From Chloroflexota bacterium (GTDB lineage: Bacteria; Chloroflexota; Anaerolineae; Aggregatilineales; Phototrophicaceae), in NCBI GenBank assembly GCA_026707745.1, contig JAPOWG010000055.1, positions 1-41,166 on the forward strand: a DNA stretch of 41,166 nucleotides. The letters run 5' to 3'. Positions 32,271 to 40,911 of the stretch are shown here, piece by piece. Positions within the stretch are counted from its first letter, which is position 1, and each line of letters opens with the position of its first letter. The position numbers and the translations under genes are program-made. Under the pieces are notes generated by a model. That model did not search any database. It worked only from the letters and a program-made list of their open reading frames with translations, and was not told where the DNA came from.

Positions 32271-32306
32271 ATATTAGCACATATGTTCTATAAAGTGAGG
32301 CCAAAT
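32271..32306 (-). promoter_or_regulatory. LexA-like box and promoter, copy 2
   Basis: TAGCACATATGTTCTA (32275-32290) has the dyad of copy 1 with one mismatch (GCAC-ATAT-GTTC). On the minus strand TAATAT (32276 to 32271) overlaps the same edge in the same register as TAGAAT of copy 1. The flanking 32291-32306 (..GAGGCCAAAT) matches 261-277. Transcription would run to the phage-tail-like gene. Confidence 0.55.
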
Positions 32307-32787
32307 AGTCTCGTTTTGACAATTCGAACGAAATCTGTATGATATTCGTACATACTATAAATAATTAATATTCTGAAAGCTTTAATTGAACGTGTTTGCC
32401 GACAGAGCACAATCTGGATTAGCCATCTACAGTTGCGGTCAGCGCCCGGGGAGATCGCGCTACTTCAATCGCAAGTCGTTCCAGGGAGATTCGAAATGCC
32501 AGCCGCGGCGAGCAGAAAACGCCTCCGAAGACTGGCGATTTTCGCCTTCAGGTTTGTGGGCATGCGAATGAGATAGAACTCGGGCAAGGGAATCGCCCGC
32601 CCCGAAGTATTTGTTCAAATCGGCGGGTCGGTGATATCGCGAACTGATACGGACGCGGTCAAGGATTCTGCACGATAGCGCCGCTCGGCGGCTGTGGTGA
32701 ATCCCCGGTATTGAACTGGCAATAGCGCCACATCCACGTTGTTCGACACACCGTCAAAACTGGCATTTCGCAAGAGGCGGGCAATGT

Positions 32788-32796
32788 TGTTATAAT
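32788..32796 (+). promoter_or_regulatory. Extended -10 promoter of the CFA synthase gene
   Basis: TG-T-TATAAT, an extended -10 with consensus hexamer; the -35 is weak (TTCGCA, 18 bases upstream). The resulting leader of about 160 bases contains the 81-bp element. Confidence 0.5.
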
Positions 32797-32870
32797 GTCA
32801 ATCGGATGGTACCAGTCCTGTTGCCTAGCCATTGGCGTGGAGCAGCGTCACATGTAGCCGCTCGGCGGCA

Positions 32871-32951
32871 GCGAAAAGGTCACAGGAATGTCACGCTCTC
32901 GCAAAATAGTAAGCCTTCTCGTCGCATGAGCGACGCAGTTTACGTAAACAG
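32871..32951 (+). repeat. 81-bp conserved leader element, copy B
   Basis: Matches 20012-20092 at 67 of 81 positions. It contains a perfect hairpin CGTCGC-ATGA-GCGACG and the 12-base palindrome GTTTACGTAAAC, and ends directly at the GGAGGAGG ribosome binding site of the synthase gene. That placement suggests control of translation or transcription of this gene. Confidence 0.8.
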
Positions 32952-32964
32952 GAGGAGGTGCGCG

Positions 32965-34281
32965 ATGGCCGATGCGCAAATCACAGTTCAAGATCGCTTC
33001 GTTCCGCAAACCCTGGACCTGCTGCAAGGGGTCTTTGCCGGCTATCCGGGACGTGATTTTGCTGTGCGGTTGTGGGACGGAACGATCTGGGAGCAAGAAG
33101 GCACGTCCGAGCATCGCTTTACGATCGTGCTCAATCATCCGGCGGCCTTGCGCCGCATGTTCTTCCCGCCGACCGAGCGCCGCCTGGGCGAAGCCTATAT
33201 GTTCGGCGATTTCGAAATCGAAGGCAATATGTACGAGGCGATCTACCTGGCGCGTTACCTGTGGGAAAACTGGACCTGGCGCGATACGCTGCGCTTTGCG
33301 CCGAAGCTGTTGCGCTTGCCGTCGCACTCCGCCGCTTCGAACGAACAGATTGCCCATATCTCCGGGCAGAAGCACTCGGTCAACCGGGACAAACAAGCGA
33401 TCCAATACCATTACGATGTATCAAACGAGTTTTATCAGCTGTGGCTCGACGAAAAAATGGTCTACTCCTGCGCCTACTTTGCCGATCCCGACGAGAGCAT
33501 TGATGCCGCGCAGAGCCGCAAGCTCGACTATATTTGCCGCAAGCTGCGCTTGCAGCCGGGCGAGCGCTTGCTGGATATTGGCTGTGGCTGGGGCGCGCTG
33601 ATCATGCACGCCGCCCAACACTACGGCGCAGATGCGCTGGGCATCACCCTGAGCGAAAAGCAACTGGCGCTGGCGAACGAGCGCATCGCCGCCGCCGGGT
33701 TGGCCGATCGCTGTCGCGCCCAACTGCTGGATTACCGTAACGTGGACGAGTCTCAGCCCTTTGACAAGATCGTCAGCATCGGCATGGTGGAGCATGTCGG
33801 CCGGGAAAACCTGGGCATCTATTTCGAGAAAGCCTACCGTCTGCTGAAACCGGGCGGCGTCTTTCTCAATCACGGGATTACGCTTTTGAGCGCGCCATTT
33901 GAGGCGCTTTACGAAGCGAAGGATTCTTTCGTCCAGCAATACGTCTTTCCGGATGGCGACAGCCAGCCCATTGCCCACGTTCTGGAAGTCGCCGCCAAAG
34001 CGAACTTCGAGTGTCGAGACGTGGAAAGCCTGCGCGAGCATTATGCCTTAACGCTCAAGAACTGGCTGGAGCGCTACGAGGCGCATGAGCAGACCATCCT
34101 CGATATGCTGGGTCCCACCGGCTATCGCCAATGGCGAATCTACCTGGCGGGCGCGCGCTGGGTCTTTGAATCCGGCTACAACTCCATTCACCAGGCTTTG
34201 CTGTACAAGTCACTGGGCGGCAAGACCGCGCATGGCTACCTGCCGCTGACGCGCGACGACTGGTACAAAGACGGAGCCTGA
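32965..34281 (+). CDS. cfa: Cyclopropane-fatty-acyl-phospholipid synthase
   Basis: A 438-residue SAM-dependent enzyme that adds a methylene bridge to double bonds of membrane lipid acyl chains. It starts at 32965 (MADAQITVQD) with the strong site GGAGGAGG; the frame extends upstream, but that part is the 81-bp leader element. Landmarks are an N-terminal domain typical of the long Cfa form, YHYDVSNEFY, YSCAYF, the SAM-binding loop LDIGCGWG at about 203-210, GITLSEKQ, and SIGMVEHVG. The conserved Glu and Cys residues of the active site are in place. A methyltransferase making mid-chain branched lipids instead of rings is possible within this family. It is a single-gene unit with a long leader. 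Confidence 0.92.
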   Translation: MADAQITVQDRFVPQTLDLLQGVFAGYPGRDFAVRLWDGTIWEQEGTSEHRFTIVLNHPAALRRMFFPPTERRLGEAYMFGDFEIEGNMYEAIYLARYLWENWTWRDTLRFAPKLLRLPSHSAASNEQIAHISGQKHSVNRDKQAIQYHYDVSNEFYQLWLDEKMVYSCAYFADPDESIDAAQSRKLDYICRKLRLQPGERLLDIGCGWGALIMHAAQHYGADALGITLSEKQLALANERIAAAGLADRCRAQLLDYRNVDESQPFDKIVSIGMVEHVGRENLGIYFEKAYRLLKPGGVFLNHGITLLSAPFEALYEAKDSFVQQYVFPDGDSQPIAHVLEVAAKANFECRDVESLREHYALTLKNWLERYEAHEQTILDMLGPTGYRQWRIYLAGARWVFESGYNSIHQALLYKSLGGKTAHGYLPLTRDDWYKDGA

Positions 34282-34407
34282 TTTAGCATCCTCAACGACG
34301 TAGGTATATGTTTCGGGCGGCTTTGAGTGTCGCTGGTGTGTACAGGGTGTTTAGCGGGGCTTTTGGGCTTGTTGCTGCGCCGCTGGCATTAGGCGCGCGA
34401 TCGCTGC

Positions 34408-35247
34408 TCAGATCAGCCGTGGCTGCAGTTGCGGAAGCAGAACTTCGCTGATCCTCAAATCGTAACATCGCCGATCGAGAAAATAGCTGATCGATTCGTA
34501 GCCGACGCTTTCGAGCTTGTCGAGCGCTTTGTCGAAGTCGGCTCCTACGCGGTAAGCGTCATGCGAGTCGGAGCCGAGCACGACCGGGATATTTCGCGCC
34601 GCCATCTCTTGCAGGATCTCCATTCCCGGGTTCATTTCCGGATAGGGTTTGTTGACGCCGCTGGTGTTGAGTTCCATAGCGATGCCGGTTCGCGCGATGC
34701 GATCCAGAGCGCGGCGAATCGTATCAAGATGATCGGAGACGTCGTATTGCTTGGGATGCACGATCTTGACGATGTCGGGATGGCTTAGACAGTCGAAGAG
34801 GCCGGATTCAGCCGCATTCGCCAGATTCTCGAAGTAGCTCCGCTCGTATGCCAGGCGCGACGAACCCACGAGATAGATCGCTTGGTATTCCTGGGTCTGG
34901 GGATGGACCGAGCCCAGAATATAGCTAAAATCGGCTTTCTGGTGCAGATCCTCCAGCCAAGTCTCCATACCTGGCATGTAATCGCTTTCCAGGCCCAGGC
35001 GCACATCGACGCGCCCGGCGAAATCCTCGCGCGTTTTCTCGATCATCTCCACATATTGAGGCAGTTGATTGATGCTCATACGCGCGCCGGGGTTCCAGCC
35101 AAATGGCATGGGACTGTGGCAAGTGAAGCTGATGCCGCGCAAGCCCTTTTTCTCGGCTTCCTTCGCGTAATCGGCGGGAGCGCCGCGGGCGTGCTTGCAA
35201 AGGGTCGTATGCATGTGAGAATCGTACATGTTTGGCTCAATAGGCAT
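34408..35247 (-). CDS. PHP-domain histidinol-phosphatase family protein
   Basis: A 279-residue metal-dependent phosphoesterase of the HisK/PHP type. It starts at 35247 behind GGAG. Metal-binding motifs: DSHMHTTLCKHA near the N-terminus (H11, H13), TCHSPMPF, GLESDY, GSVHPQ, CLSHPDIV, and GSDSHDAYRVG near the C-terminus. These match the class that removes phosphate from L-histidinol phosphate in histidine synthesis. No other his gene is nearby, so a different phosphomonoester is possible. It is convergent with the synthase gene and separated from it by 126 bases. Confidence 0.85.
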   Translation of the reverse strand: MPIEPNMYDSHMHTTLCKHARGAPADYAKEAEKKGLRGISFTCHSPMPFGWNPGARMSINQLPQYVEMIEKTREDFAGRVDVRLGLESDYMPGMETWLEDLHQKADFSYILGSVHPQTQEYQAIYLVGSSRLAYERSYFENLANAAESGLFDCLSHPDIVKIVHPKQYDVSDHLDTIRRALDRIARTGIAMELNTSGVNKPYPEMNPGMEILQEMAARNIPVVLGSDSHDAYRVGADFDKALDKLESVGYESISYFLDRRCYDLRISEVLLPQLQPRLI

Positions 35248-35455
35248 GGGGACTCCAGGGACTGAATGCGGACGCAAGGATGGCGTCCATTTTGACCTAG
35301 AAGCGGGGGGATGTCTATTGCGGGTTTGATCCGCTTCTTCCGGGATTAGGGGGAGCGAGACCGACGCTTTTGCCTACGGAATGGCAACGAAACCATCATT
35401 AGCGCAGAGCGCGTCATAGACTAGGTCAGGTTTCACGAACGAAAGGATTCCTACC

Positions 35456-37243
35456 ATGTTGAGACGTCCGGCTTTTTTCCTTAGCGCCATCCTTATGCTT
35501 TTTGTGCTTGTTCCATTAAAGACATTAGCATGCAGTGGATATCCCTACTTCGGTGTAGACGACCTGCCGGAGACGGAACTTTTGGTGCGCGCAACAGTTA
35601 TTGATGCTGATGATCGTGGCTATAGCGCGGTAATTCGCGTTGAAGAGTACTATAAGGGTGAGGGTCCGAAATTACTGACAGTTGCCCGCTACAATGTCGG
35701 CTTGCAGACCGGGCGCGGTGTACGTGGTTATGACACCGGTTGTCTGTACAGTGGCCGGGGCCATGAGTGGCGTCCCGGGTCGACCGGCTATTTCGGACTG
35801 AACCGAAACTACTTCGAAACATATAGCGATTACCATTCCGGTTCGGCTCATTTTTATGTCTGGGATGGGCAGATAACCTACCAGGAGGGTGCGACCGAGG
35901 GCTACGCCCTGGAATGGGACGCGCCGAAGACGATTTCCGAAGAAGATTTCATTGCCAAAATGCTTGAAGCGGGCGGACGTGAGGCGCCTGTCCCGCCAAC
36001 GATTGACGGTGTGCTTCGCTATCCTCTGATGCGGTACCTGATGATCACGACGGAAAACGGCACACGCTACCAGGTGAATCCCGACCGCAGCGTAACGCCT
36101 GTTGACGCGGAGACAGCGATAGCGATTTCCCCTGACGACGCCCATGTCGTGATACGAGCCGACGAAGAGACTCTCGGCTTTTATTATGTTTGGCCGCTGG
36201 GATACACGCCGGAGCACATAAAACAGACCGTGAAGGTCCCTGGTCGGGACCTGCTGTTTAGCAATGACAGTCATATGGTCGCCGTCTGGGATAATTCGCA
36301 ACTTTCCGTCCACCTGTTCCGCAACGAAGGGCGAGGCAATCACGGCGACTGGGGAACCGGGATGCAGCTTGACCTTATCGCGAGCACGACACTCGCTATT
36401 GCTGATGGAGGGTCGGCGGTCGTCCAATGGAGCGCGGACAACAGCACCATCGCCTGGCAAGATGACAATGGCATTTGGCGCTGGGATCTCTATGAAGATG
36501 CCGTACCAGACCTGGTCACCGCTGCGGTAAATATAGAAAACGCGAAACTGCTCGACCTGTCGGCAAGCGGTCGTTATGTTCGTTATGGCACAGCCACAGG
36601 TTGGACGCTCTTTGACAGCGATGGCGGGGAGACTTACGCCAACGCGCTGGCGTCACCAGGCGATCGACATCTGATTTTCGTCAATAGCGAAACTACGCCA
36701 ATCAACAATTGGCGGGAAAGCAAACAGTGCACACCACCTTTACGGCGGAATTGCGCAATGTATTTTGAATTTCCCAACGCGGAAACGATCACAGTATTCC
36801 CTTATCAAATGGAACTGCTTGGTCTCGTCAGTTGTGGTTCCGCTTGCTACGTAGCTGGTGCCTCCTGGCATCCGGCGATCAATAGCGGCAACACCGGTTA
36901 CGTAGGCGGGCGTTACATAGGCACATACATGGCCGACTTGCGCCAAATAGCCTATGACCCGGTTTATGATCAGCCAGCCGTTCTGCGTGGCGACTATCAG
37001 ATCGAGTTTGAATTCTATCATAGCGGTTACTTCGATGGCTCATACGATAGCGTTGACACTGCCAGATTAGACTATCTCGATCTCGAAGAAGTGGTCGACA
37101 GTCCGATCTTGTCTATCGAGTGGGGTCAGCCGGTCTTTTACGACAGTTTCATGCTGACGGCGACTGAGTACCTGCCGCGGACGATTACAATTGAAAGTGA
37201 TGGATCCGCGTTGCAGCAAGATATCCGAGATGGTCGCACTTAG
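35456..37243 (+). CDS. Secreted protein of unknown function with TIMP/NTR-like N-terminus
   Basis: A 595-residue protein with a signal peptide (hydrophobic 8-22, cleavage likely after LKTLA, leaving Cys26 as first mature residue). AAAGGA precedes ATG 35456. The mature N-terminus (CSGYPYFG, then ETELLVRATVIDAD and EEYYKGEG) looks like the OB-fold domain of bacterial TIMP/netrin-like proteins. A central part (about 190-420) has WD- or beta-propeller-like short repeats ending in Trp and Asp (IAWQDDNGIWRWDLYED). The C-terminal part has paired cysteines (CTPPLRRNC, CGSAC). It is extracellular or periplasmic; there is no clear lipobox and no membrane anchor. I do not recognise a named family. Its neighbours give no hint. 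Confidence 0.75.
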   Translation: MLRRPAFFLSAILMLFVLVPLKTLACSGYPYFGVDDLPETELLVRATVIDADDRGYSAVIRVEEYYKGEGPKLLTVARYNVGLQTGRGVRGYDTGCLYSGRGHEWRPGSTGYFGLNRNYFETYSDYHSGSAHFYVWDGQITYQEGATEGYALEWDAPKTISEEDFIAKMLEAGGREAPVPPTIDGVLRYPLMRYLMITTENGTRYQVNPDRSVTPVDAETAIAISPDDAHVVIRADEETLGFYYVWPLGYTPEHIKQTVKVPGRDLLFSNDSHMVAVWDNSQLSVHLFRNEGRGNHGDWGTGMQLDLIASTTLAIADGGSAVVQWSADNSTIAWQDDNGIWRWDLYEDAVPDLVTAAVNIENAKLLDLSASGRYVRYGTATGWTLFDSDGGETYANALASPGDRHLIFVNSETTPINNWRESKQCTPPLRRNCAMYFEFPNAETITVFPYQMELLGLVSCGSACYVAGASWHPAINSGNTGYVGGRYIGTYMADLRQIAYDPVYDQPAVLRGDYQIEFEFYHSGYFDGSYDSVDTARLDYLDLEEVVDSPILSIEWGQPVFYDSFMLTATEYLPRTITIESDGSALQQDIRDGRT

Positions 37244-37469
37244 TTTCGAGTTCTGACGCGGATTGAGTCAGTAGCGACAGACTGCCCAGTTGCCGTTGGG
37301 TAGCGAGAAGGAGGCCAAGGCAGATTGGATGGCACAGCGCGGACTTGCTCCACAATGGCATGCTGATGCGCTGGACGATCTATCTTGGCCCGATCGCTTT
37401 GCATGGCCTGTCAACTTGGCGGGGCCATGCCTGCGGTGGCGGGGGCGTCTCAGGTCTGGACACAGGGTG
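37244..37469. other. Short gene-free stretch
   Basis: About 226 bases after the secreted protein. Some frames are open on both strands, but they have no recognisable protein features. Nothing else stands out. Confidence 0.4.
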
Positions 37470-37835
37470 TCAGCTAGTAGCTGCCCGCACGATATCTGCG
37501 ATTCTGGCCTCGGTTGCCGCGTCGAGCTCGGGCTCGATGAGAAACCAGGAGCTGGCGACGAGCTTGTCGGGCGCGTTCTCGTCCTTGGAAAAGTTGGCTT
37601 TCTCGCTGAGACCAAAGGTCACATAATCGTCCATGCGAATGAAGACGAGGACCGGACCGCTCCTGGCATAGCCGGGCATGCCATACCACAGTCGCGGCTT
37701 TAGATCCGGATTGGCCGCCATGATGATTTCATGCAGGCGCTGGCCAATCGCGGCTTGGGCGCCAAACATCTGTGGAATCTTCTCGAGCACGGCGGCTAAG
37801 TTGTCAGCATCCTTCTGCGCTTTCTTGGTTGCCAT
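37470..37835 (-). CDS. DUF1801 family protein
   Basis: A 121-residue protein with the DUF1801 (YdhG-like) pattern: a first helix (LAAVLEKIPQMFG), then RLWYGMPGYARSGPVLVFIRMDDYVTFGLSEKA, where the aromatic and glycine spacing is characteristic. The domain is found in many bacteria and its function is not established. GGGAG precedes ATG 37835. No operon partner: the downstream 226 bases are gene-free. A 340-base gap upstream contains the REP-like element. Confidence 0.8.
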   Translation of the reverse strand: MATKKAQKDADNLAAVLEKIPQMFGAQAAIGQRLHEIIMAANPDLKPRLWYGMPGYARSGPVLVFIRMDDYVTFGLSEKANFSKDENAPDKLVASSWFLIEPELDAATEARIADIVRAATS

Positions 37836-38175
37836 ATCTGCTCCCTTTCTTCATGAACAGCGCAATAGCATTCAGACGAATGAATCAAGGCAATGTCTTC
37901 AAAAGTGACGATCTCTGGGGCCGACATGCTATGTCGCCCGCAACCGCAAGTTACCGTGGCAGCGGGCGACCAGATTGGTCGCGTAGACACTGATCGCCGG
38001 TCGCCCCTACATTTGTCGCTTTTTCGCATAACGATCTTGGATTCACTGAGTCGCATGCGCGCATACAAAAGTATTCGGGACGATTCAGATTCTTTCAAGC
38101 CGTTGTTTCCAACGGATTCCGGATCTTGTGCAGGCTAGATCCAAGGGCCGGGCTTGCGGCTCGTTCCAATTGCGC
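37836..38175. other. Intergenic with REP-like element
   Basis: 340 bases between two minus-strand genes. It carries the REP-like copy 4 and otherwise no supportable gene. A short open frame (37893-38138) crosses the repeat. Confidence 0.5.
37961..38012. repeat. REP-like element, copy 4
   Basis: GCGGGCGACC followed by AGATTGGTCGC forms one stem, and the segment ends with GCCGGTCGCCCCTACA, the family's reverse-oriented edge. It appears as an enlarged or partly decayed version of copies 1 and 2. Confidence 0.65.
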
Positions 38176-39711
38176 TCAAGCGAAGCCTGACAGCCGGCGC
38201 ATGTTTAGTCGGTTGTCTCGGTAGAGATCGCGATAGATGGGATAAAGATCGTCGTAAATCGCTTTCCTGCCCGAGTTGGGCTGAATGCGGCGATCGATCC
38301 GCACCCAGGCGTCGCCTAGAGGAGCGAAATCATCAAAAATGCCGGCCGCCATACCGGCCAGGTAGGCATCGCCATAGGCCGCGCCGATCGTCTGGCGCGG
38401 CACGTCTTGCGGCAAGCCCGCGACGTCGCTGCATATTTGCAGCCAAAGCGGATCCTGCACGCCGCCGCCGATGGCAACCAGGCGCTGCGGATGAGCATCA
38501 ACTTCACCCATGGCTTCAATATTGTGACGCAAGCCATAGCCGATTCCTTCAAGAAGGCTGCGGTAGAGATGAGCGCGACTGTGGCTGAGGCTCAAGCCGA
38601 AGATCATGCCCTTGGCATGCACATCGTTGATGGGGCTGCGTTCACCGCTGAAATAGGGCAAGGTGATCAAGCCACCGCTGCCGGCGTCGATGCGTGAAGC
38701 GATCTCGGAAAGCAAGGCGAAGGCATTGACACCCTCACCCTCCGCTCGTTGTCGCTCGGCATGAGCCAGTTCATCGCGGAACCAGGTCAAGAGCGCGCCA
38801 GACGTCGACAAGCCCGCCGCCAAAATGGCGCTGCCCGGCACGATACCCACGGAGGCCCACAGATCGCGGTGCGGGCGATAGACTTCCGTGGTCTGGATGA
38901 GGAAGAGCGTGGTGCCGTACATCACCATCAGATCACCGGTATTGGTCGCGCCCGCGGCAATCGCCTCGGCGAGGGCGTCGGCCGTGCCGGTGGCGACCGG
39001 CGTGCCAGCGGGGATGCCCGTCTCTTCGGCGGCATCCGGTGTGATCGTGCCAGCTTGCTCCCCGGACCAAAGTGTCTCCGGCAGCCACTCCAAGGGACAG
39101 ATCCGCTCGACCCAGTCCTTGTGCCAAGCCAGTTCGCGCACGTCAAAAAAGGGGGCGAAGTAGGGGGCGACATAGTTGTCAACGACAAAGCGACCAGTCA
39201 GGCGGTAGACAAGATAAGTTGACGCGGTGACGATCTTGCGGGTGCGCTCGAATAGCTCGGGCTGGTGACGGCGATACCAGAGCGCTTTGGGGCCCACCGA
39301 CTGGGCCGAGAGCGTTTGACCGGCGCGCGCGAAAATCGCATCCTCCCCCAATTCTGCTGTCAGGTCGTCGATTTCTTGACCGGCGCGAGTGTCGATGCCG
39401 TAGAGGATGGATGGACGCAGTGGTTTGAAGTTTTCGTCGAGAGGGAGCATGGTGGGCGCAATGGCGCTGGTGGCGACACCGGCGATGCGCGCCGGATCAA
39501 TATTTGCGGCCGCGACAAGAGCGCGCGAAATCGTACAGAAGTCGCGCCACCAGACAGCATCCGCATCTTGTTCCGCCCAGCCGGGCTGCGGGATATCAAA
39601 GCCATGCGGCGCCGTGTGCTCGGCGAGCACTTGGCCATCAAGGCCTACCAGTGCACCTTTGGAACTGGAAGTGCCGATATCAATGCCCAGCAGCAGCCGA
39701 TCGTCTTTCAT
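38176..39711 (-). CDS. FGGY family carbohydrate kinase (xylulokinase-like)
   Basis: A 511-residue sugar kinase. The ATP-binding start GIDIGTSSSKGAL (about 9-21), the second-lobe motif VATGTADALAEAI, the ATP-side loop MYGTTLFLIQTT, and GGGVQDPLWLQICSDV near the C-terminus identify the FGGY group. The closest style is xylulokinase or a related ketose/polyol kinase. It phosphorylates a sugar in the cytosol before central metabolism; the substrate is not certain. It starts at 39711 with a TCGGGG site, 13 bases after the upstream oxidoreductase stop, so the two form an operon. The last residues (RRLSGFA) end normally. Confidence 0.88.
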   Translation of the reverse strand: MKDDRLLLGIDIGTSSSKGALVGLDGQVLAEHTAPHGFDIPQPGWAEQDADAVWWRDFCTISRALVAAANIDPARIAGVATSAIAPTMLPLDENFKPLRPSILYGIDTRAGQEIDDLTAELGEDAIFARAGQTLSAQSVGPKALWYRRHQPELFERTRKIVTASTYLVYRLTGRFVVDNYVAPYFAPFFDVRELAWHKDWVERICPLEWLPETLWSGEQAGTITPDAAEETGIPAGTPVATGTADALAEAIAAGATNTGDLMVMYGTTLFLIQTTEVYRPHRDLWASVGIVPGSAILAAGLSTSGALLTWFRDELAHAERQRAEGEGVNAFALLSEIASRIDAGSGGLITLPYFSGERSPINDVHAKGMIFGLSLSHSRAHLYRSLLEGIGYGLRHNIEAMGEVDAHPQRLVAIGGGVQDPLWLQICSDVAGLPQDVPRQTIGAAYGDAYLAGMAAGIFDDFAPLGDAWVRIDRRIQPNSGRKAIYDDLYPIYRDLYRDNRLNMRRLSGFA

Positions 39712-39724
39712 AAGCCCCGATCTT

Positions 39725-40756
39725 CTAATTCAAATCGACGGGCTGACCGGTACGCGCCGATTCTTCGACAGCGCAAAGCACAGTCGTGACCAGCGCCGCT
39801 TCGGCGCCCGTCGCCAGAACGGGTTTGTCGTCAATAACGGCATCGACAAAGCGGGCAATCGCTTCCAGCACGAAGCCGCTCATACGCGCCGAATTGGCAT
39901 CGAGCGTGAAACCGAGCACATCGGGCAGACTTATCGAATCGCGCGTGTATTTCTCGACCGTGCGGTGATCGGAGGTGTTGATGTAGAGGACGCCTTGACT
40001 GCCCAACACTTCCATCTTGAAGTTGAAGACATTGGGCTCGGTCTCGGGAAGGATCCAACTGTTCTCCAGCGTGACGACCCCGCCGTTTTCGAACTCAACA
40101 ATGGCGACATGGAAATCTTGCGTATCGACGCCTTGGTCGCGCAAGACGCCGGAACGACTGACGGCATAGACGCGAACGGGCTTATCGTTCAGCAGCCAGT
40201 GGGACATATCAAATGTATGGCTGGCGAGGAACCAGAGCGCCGAGCTTTTGTCCGCCCAGGGCAGCATTTGCGTCGGCACAAATGTCGTATTGCTCAAGCG
40301 AGCATAGATGTACTTGAGATCGCCTAGTTCGCCGTCCAGCACAGTTTGCCGCGCCTGAACAAAAGGCGGATTGACGCGGTTGTGAAAGTCGACCATGAGC
40401 TTGACGCCGGCTTCTTCGACGGCTTCAACGATGGCATTCGCATCTTCGACGGTGGTGGCCAGCGGCTTTTCTACCAGGATATGTTTACCAGCCTTTGCAG
40501 CGGCCACGGCCAGATCGCGATGCGCGAAATCGGGCGTGGCGATGGATACGGCGGCGATATCGTCGCGAGCCAGCAGATCTCGATAGTCGGTGTAAACGTG
40601 GGGCACGCTGTATCGCGCCGCGATTTCGCGCGCCCTCCCCTCGTCCAGATCGCAGACGGCAAGCAGGTCCGCCTGTGGCATATTGTGGTAGACATGGGCA
40701 TGCCAGGCGCCGCCGACGATGCCCGTGCCAATCACGCCGAATCCTGTTTGACTCAT
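39725..40756 (-). CDS. Gfo/Idh/MocA family oxidoreductase
   Basis: A 343-residue NAD(P)-dependent dehydrogenase. The nucleotide loop GVIGTGIVGGAWH is at about 7-19, the EKPLATT motif contains the catalytic Lys, and AALLVTTV-type helices close the C-terminus. The family oxidises sugars or inositols (myo-inositol 2-dehydrogenase, glucose-fructose oxidoreductase, and so on). AAGGAG precedes ATG 40756. It is first in a two-gene operon with the FGGY kinase 13 bases downstream, which together suggests uptake and conversion of a sugar or cyclitol. Transport genes are not within the window. It is divergent from the coiled-coil gene, with a 155-base shared upstream region. Confidence 0.88.
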   Translation of the reverse strand: MSQTGFGVIGTGIVGGAWHAHVYHNMPQADLLAVCDLDEGRAREIAARYSVPHVYTDYRDLLARDDIAAVSIATPDFAHRDLAVAAAKAGKHILVEKPLATTVEDANAIVEAVEEAGVKLMVDFHNRVNPPFVQARQTVLDGELGDLKYIYARLSNTTFVPTQMLPWADKSSALWFLASHTFDMSHWLLNDKPVRVYAVSRSGVLRDQGVDTQDFHVAIVEFENGGVVTLENSWILPETEPNVFNFKMEVLGSQGVLYINTSDHRTVEKYTRDSISLPDVLGFTLDANSARMSGFVLEAIARFVDAVIDDKPVLATGAEAALVTTVLCAVEESARTGQPVDLN

Positions 40757-40911
40757 TGCAACTCCTTCTCGATGAAAACGTGAAACTCAAGCTTATGTCA
40801 TTGTCAGTAATATTAGCTGTTTTCGGGTTTGCATACCATTTGCTTGAAATTTACTTCATACCCGTCTATTCTTGTTACCGACGCATAGATGCCATTGTCA
40901 AAGGGAACTTC

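Larger units (their letters stand above)
32307..32964. other. Long non-coding stretch before the CFA synthase
   Basis: About 660 bases. The first 80 are strongly AT-rich and contain TTGACA (32316-32321), 16 bases, TATGAT (32338-32343) on the plus strand, with no gene directly behind. An extended -10, TGTTATAAT (32788-32796), and the second copy of the 81-bp element precede the synthase. No supportable gene. Confidence 0.5.

Noticed and set aside
32316..32343. Plus-strand promoter for an unknown gene
   Set aside because: TTGACA-16-TATGAT is good, but no frame with a ribosome binding site follows within 400 bases; kept only as a note.
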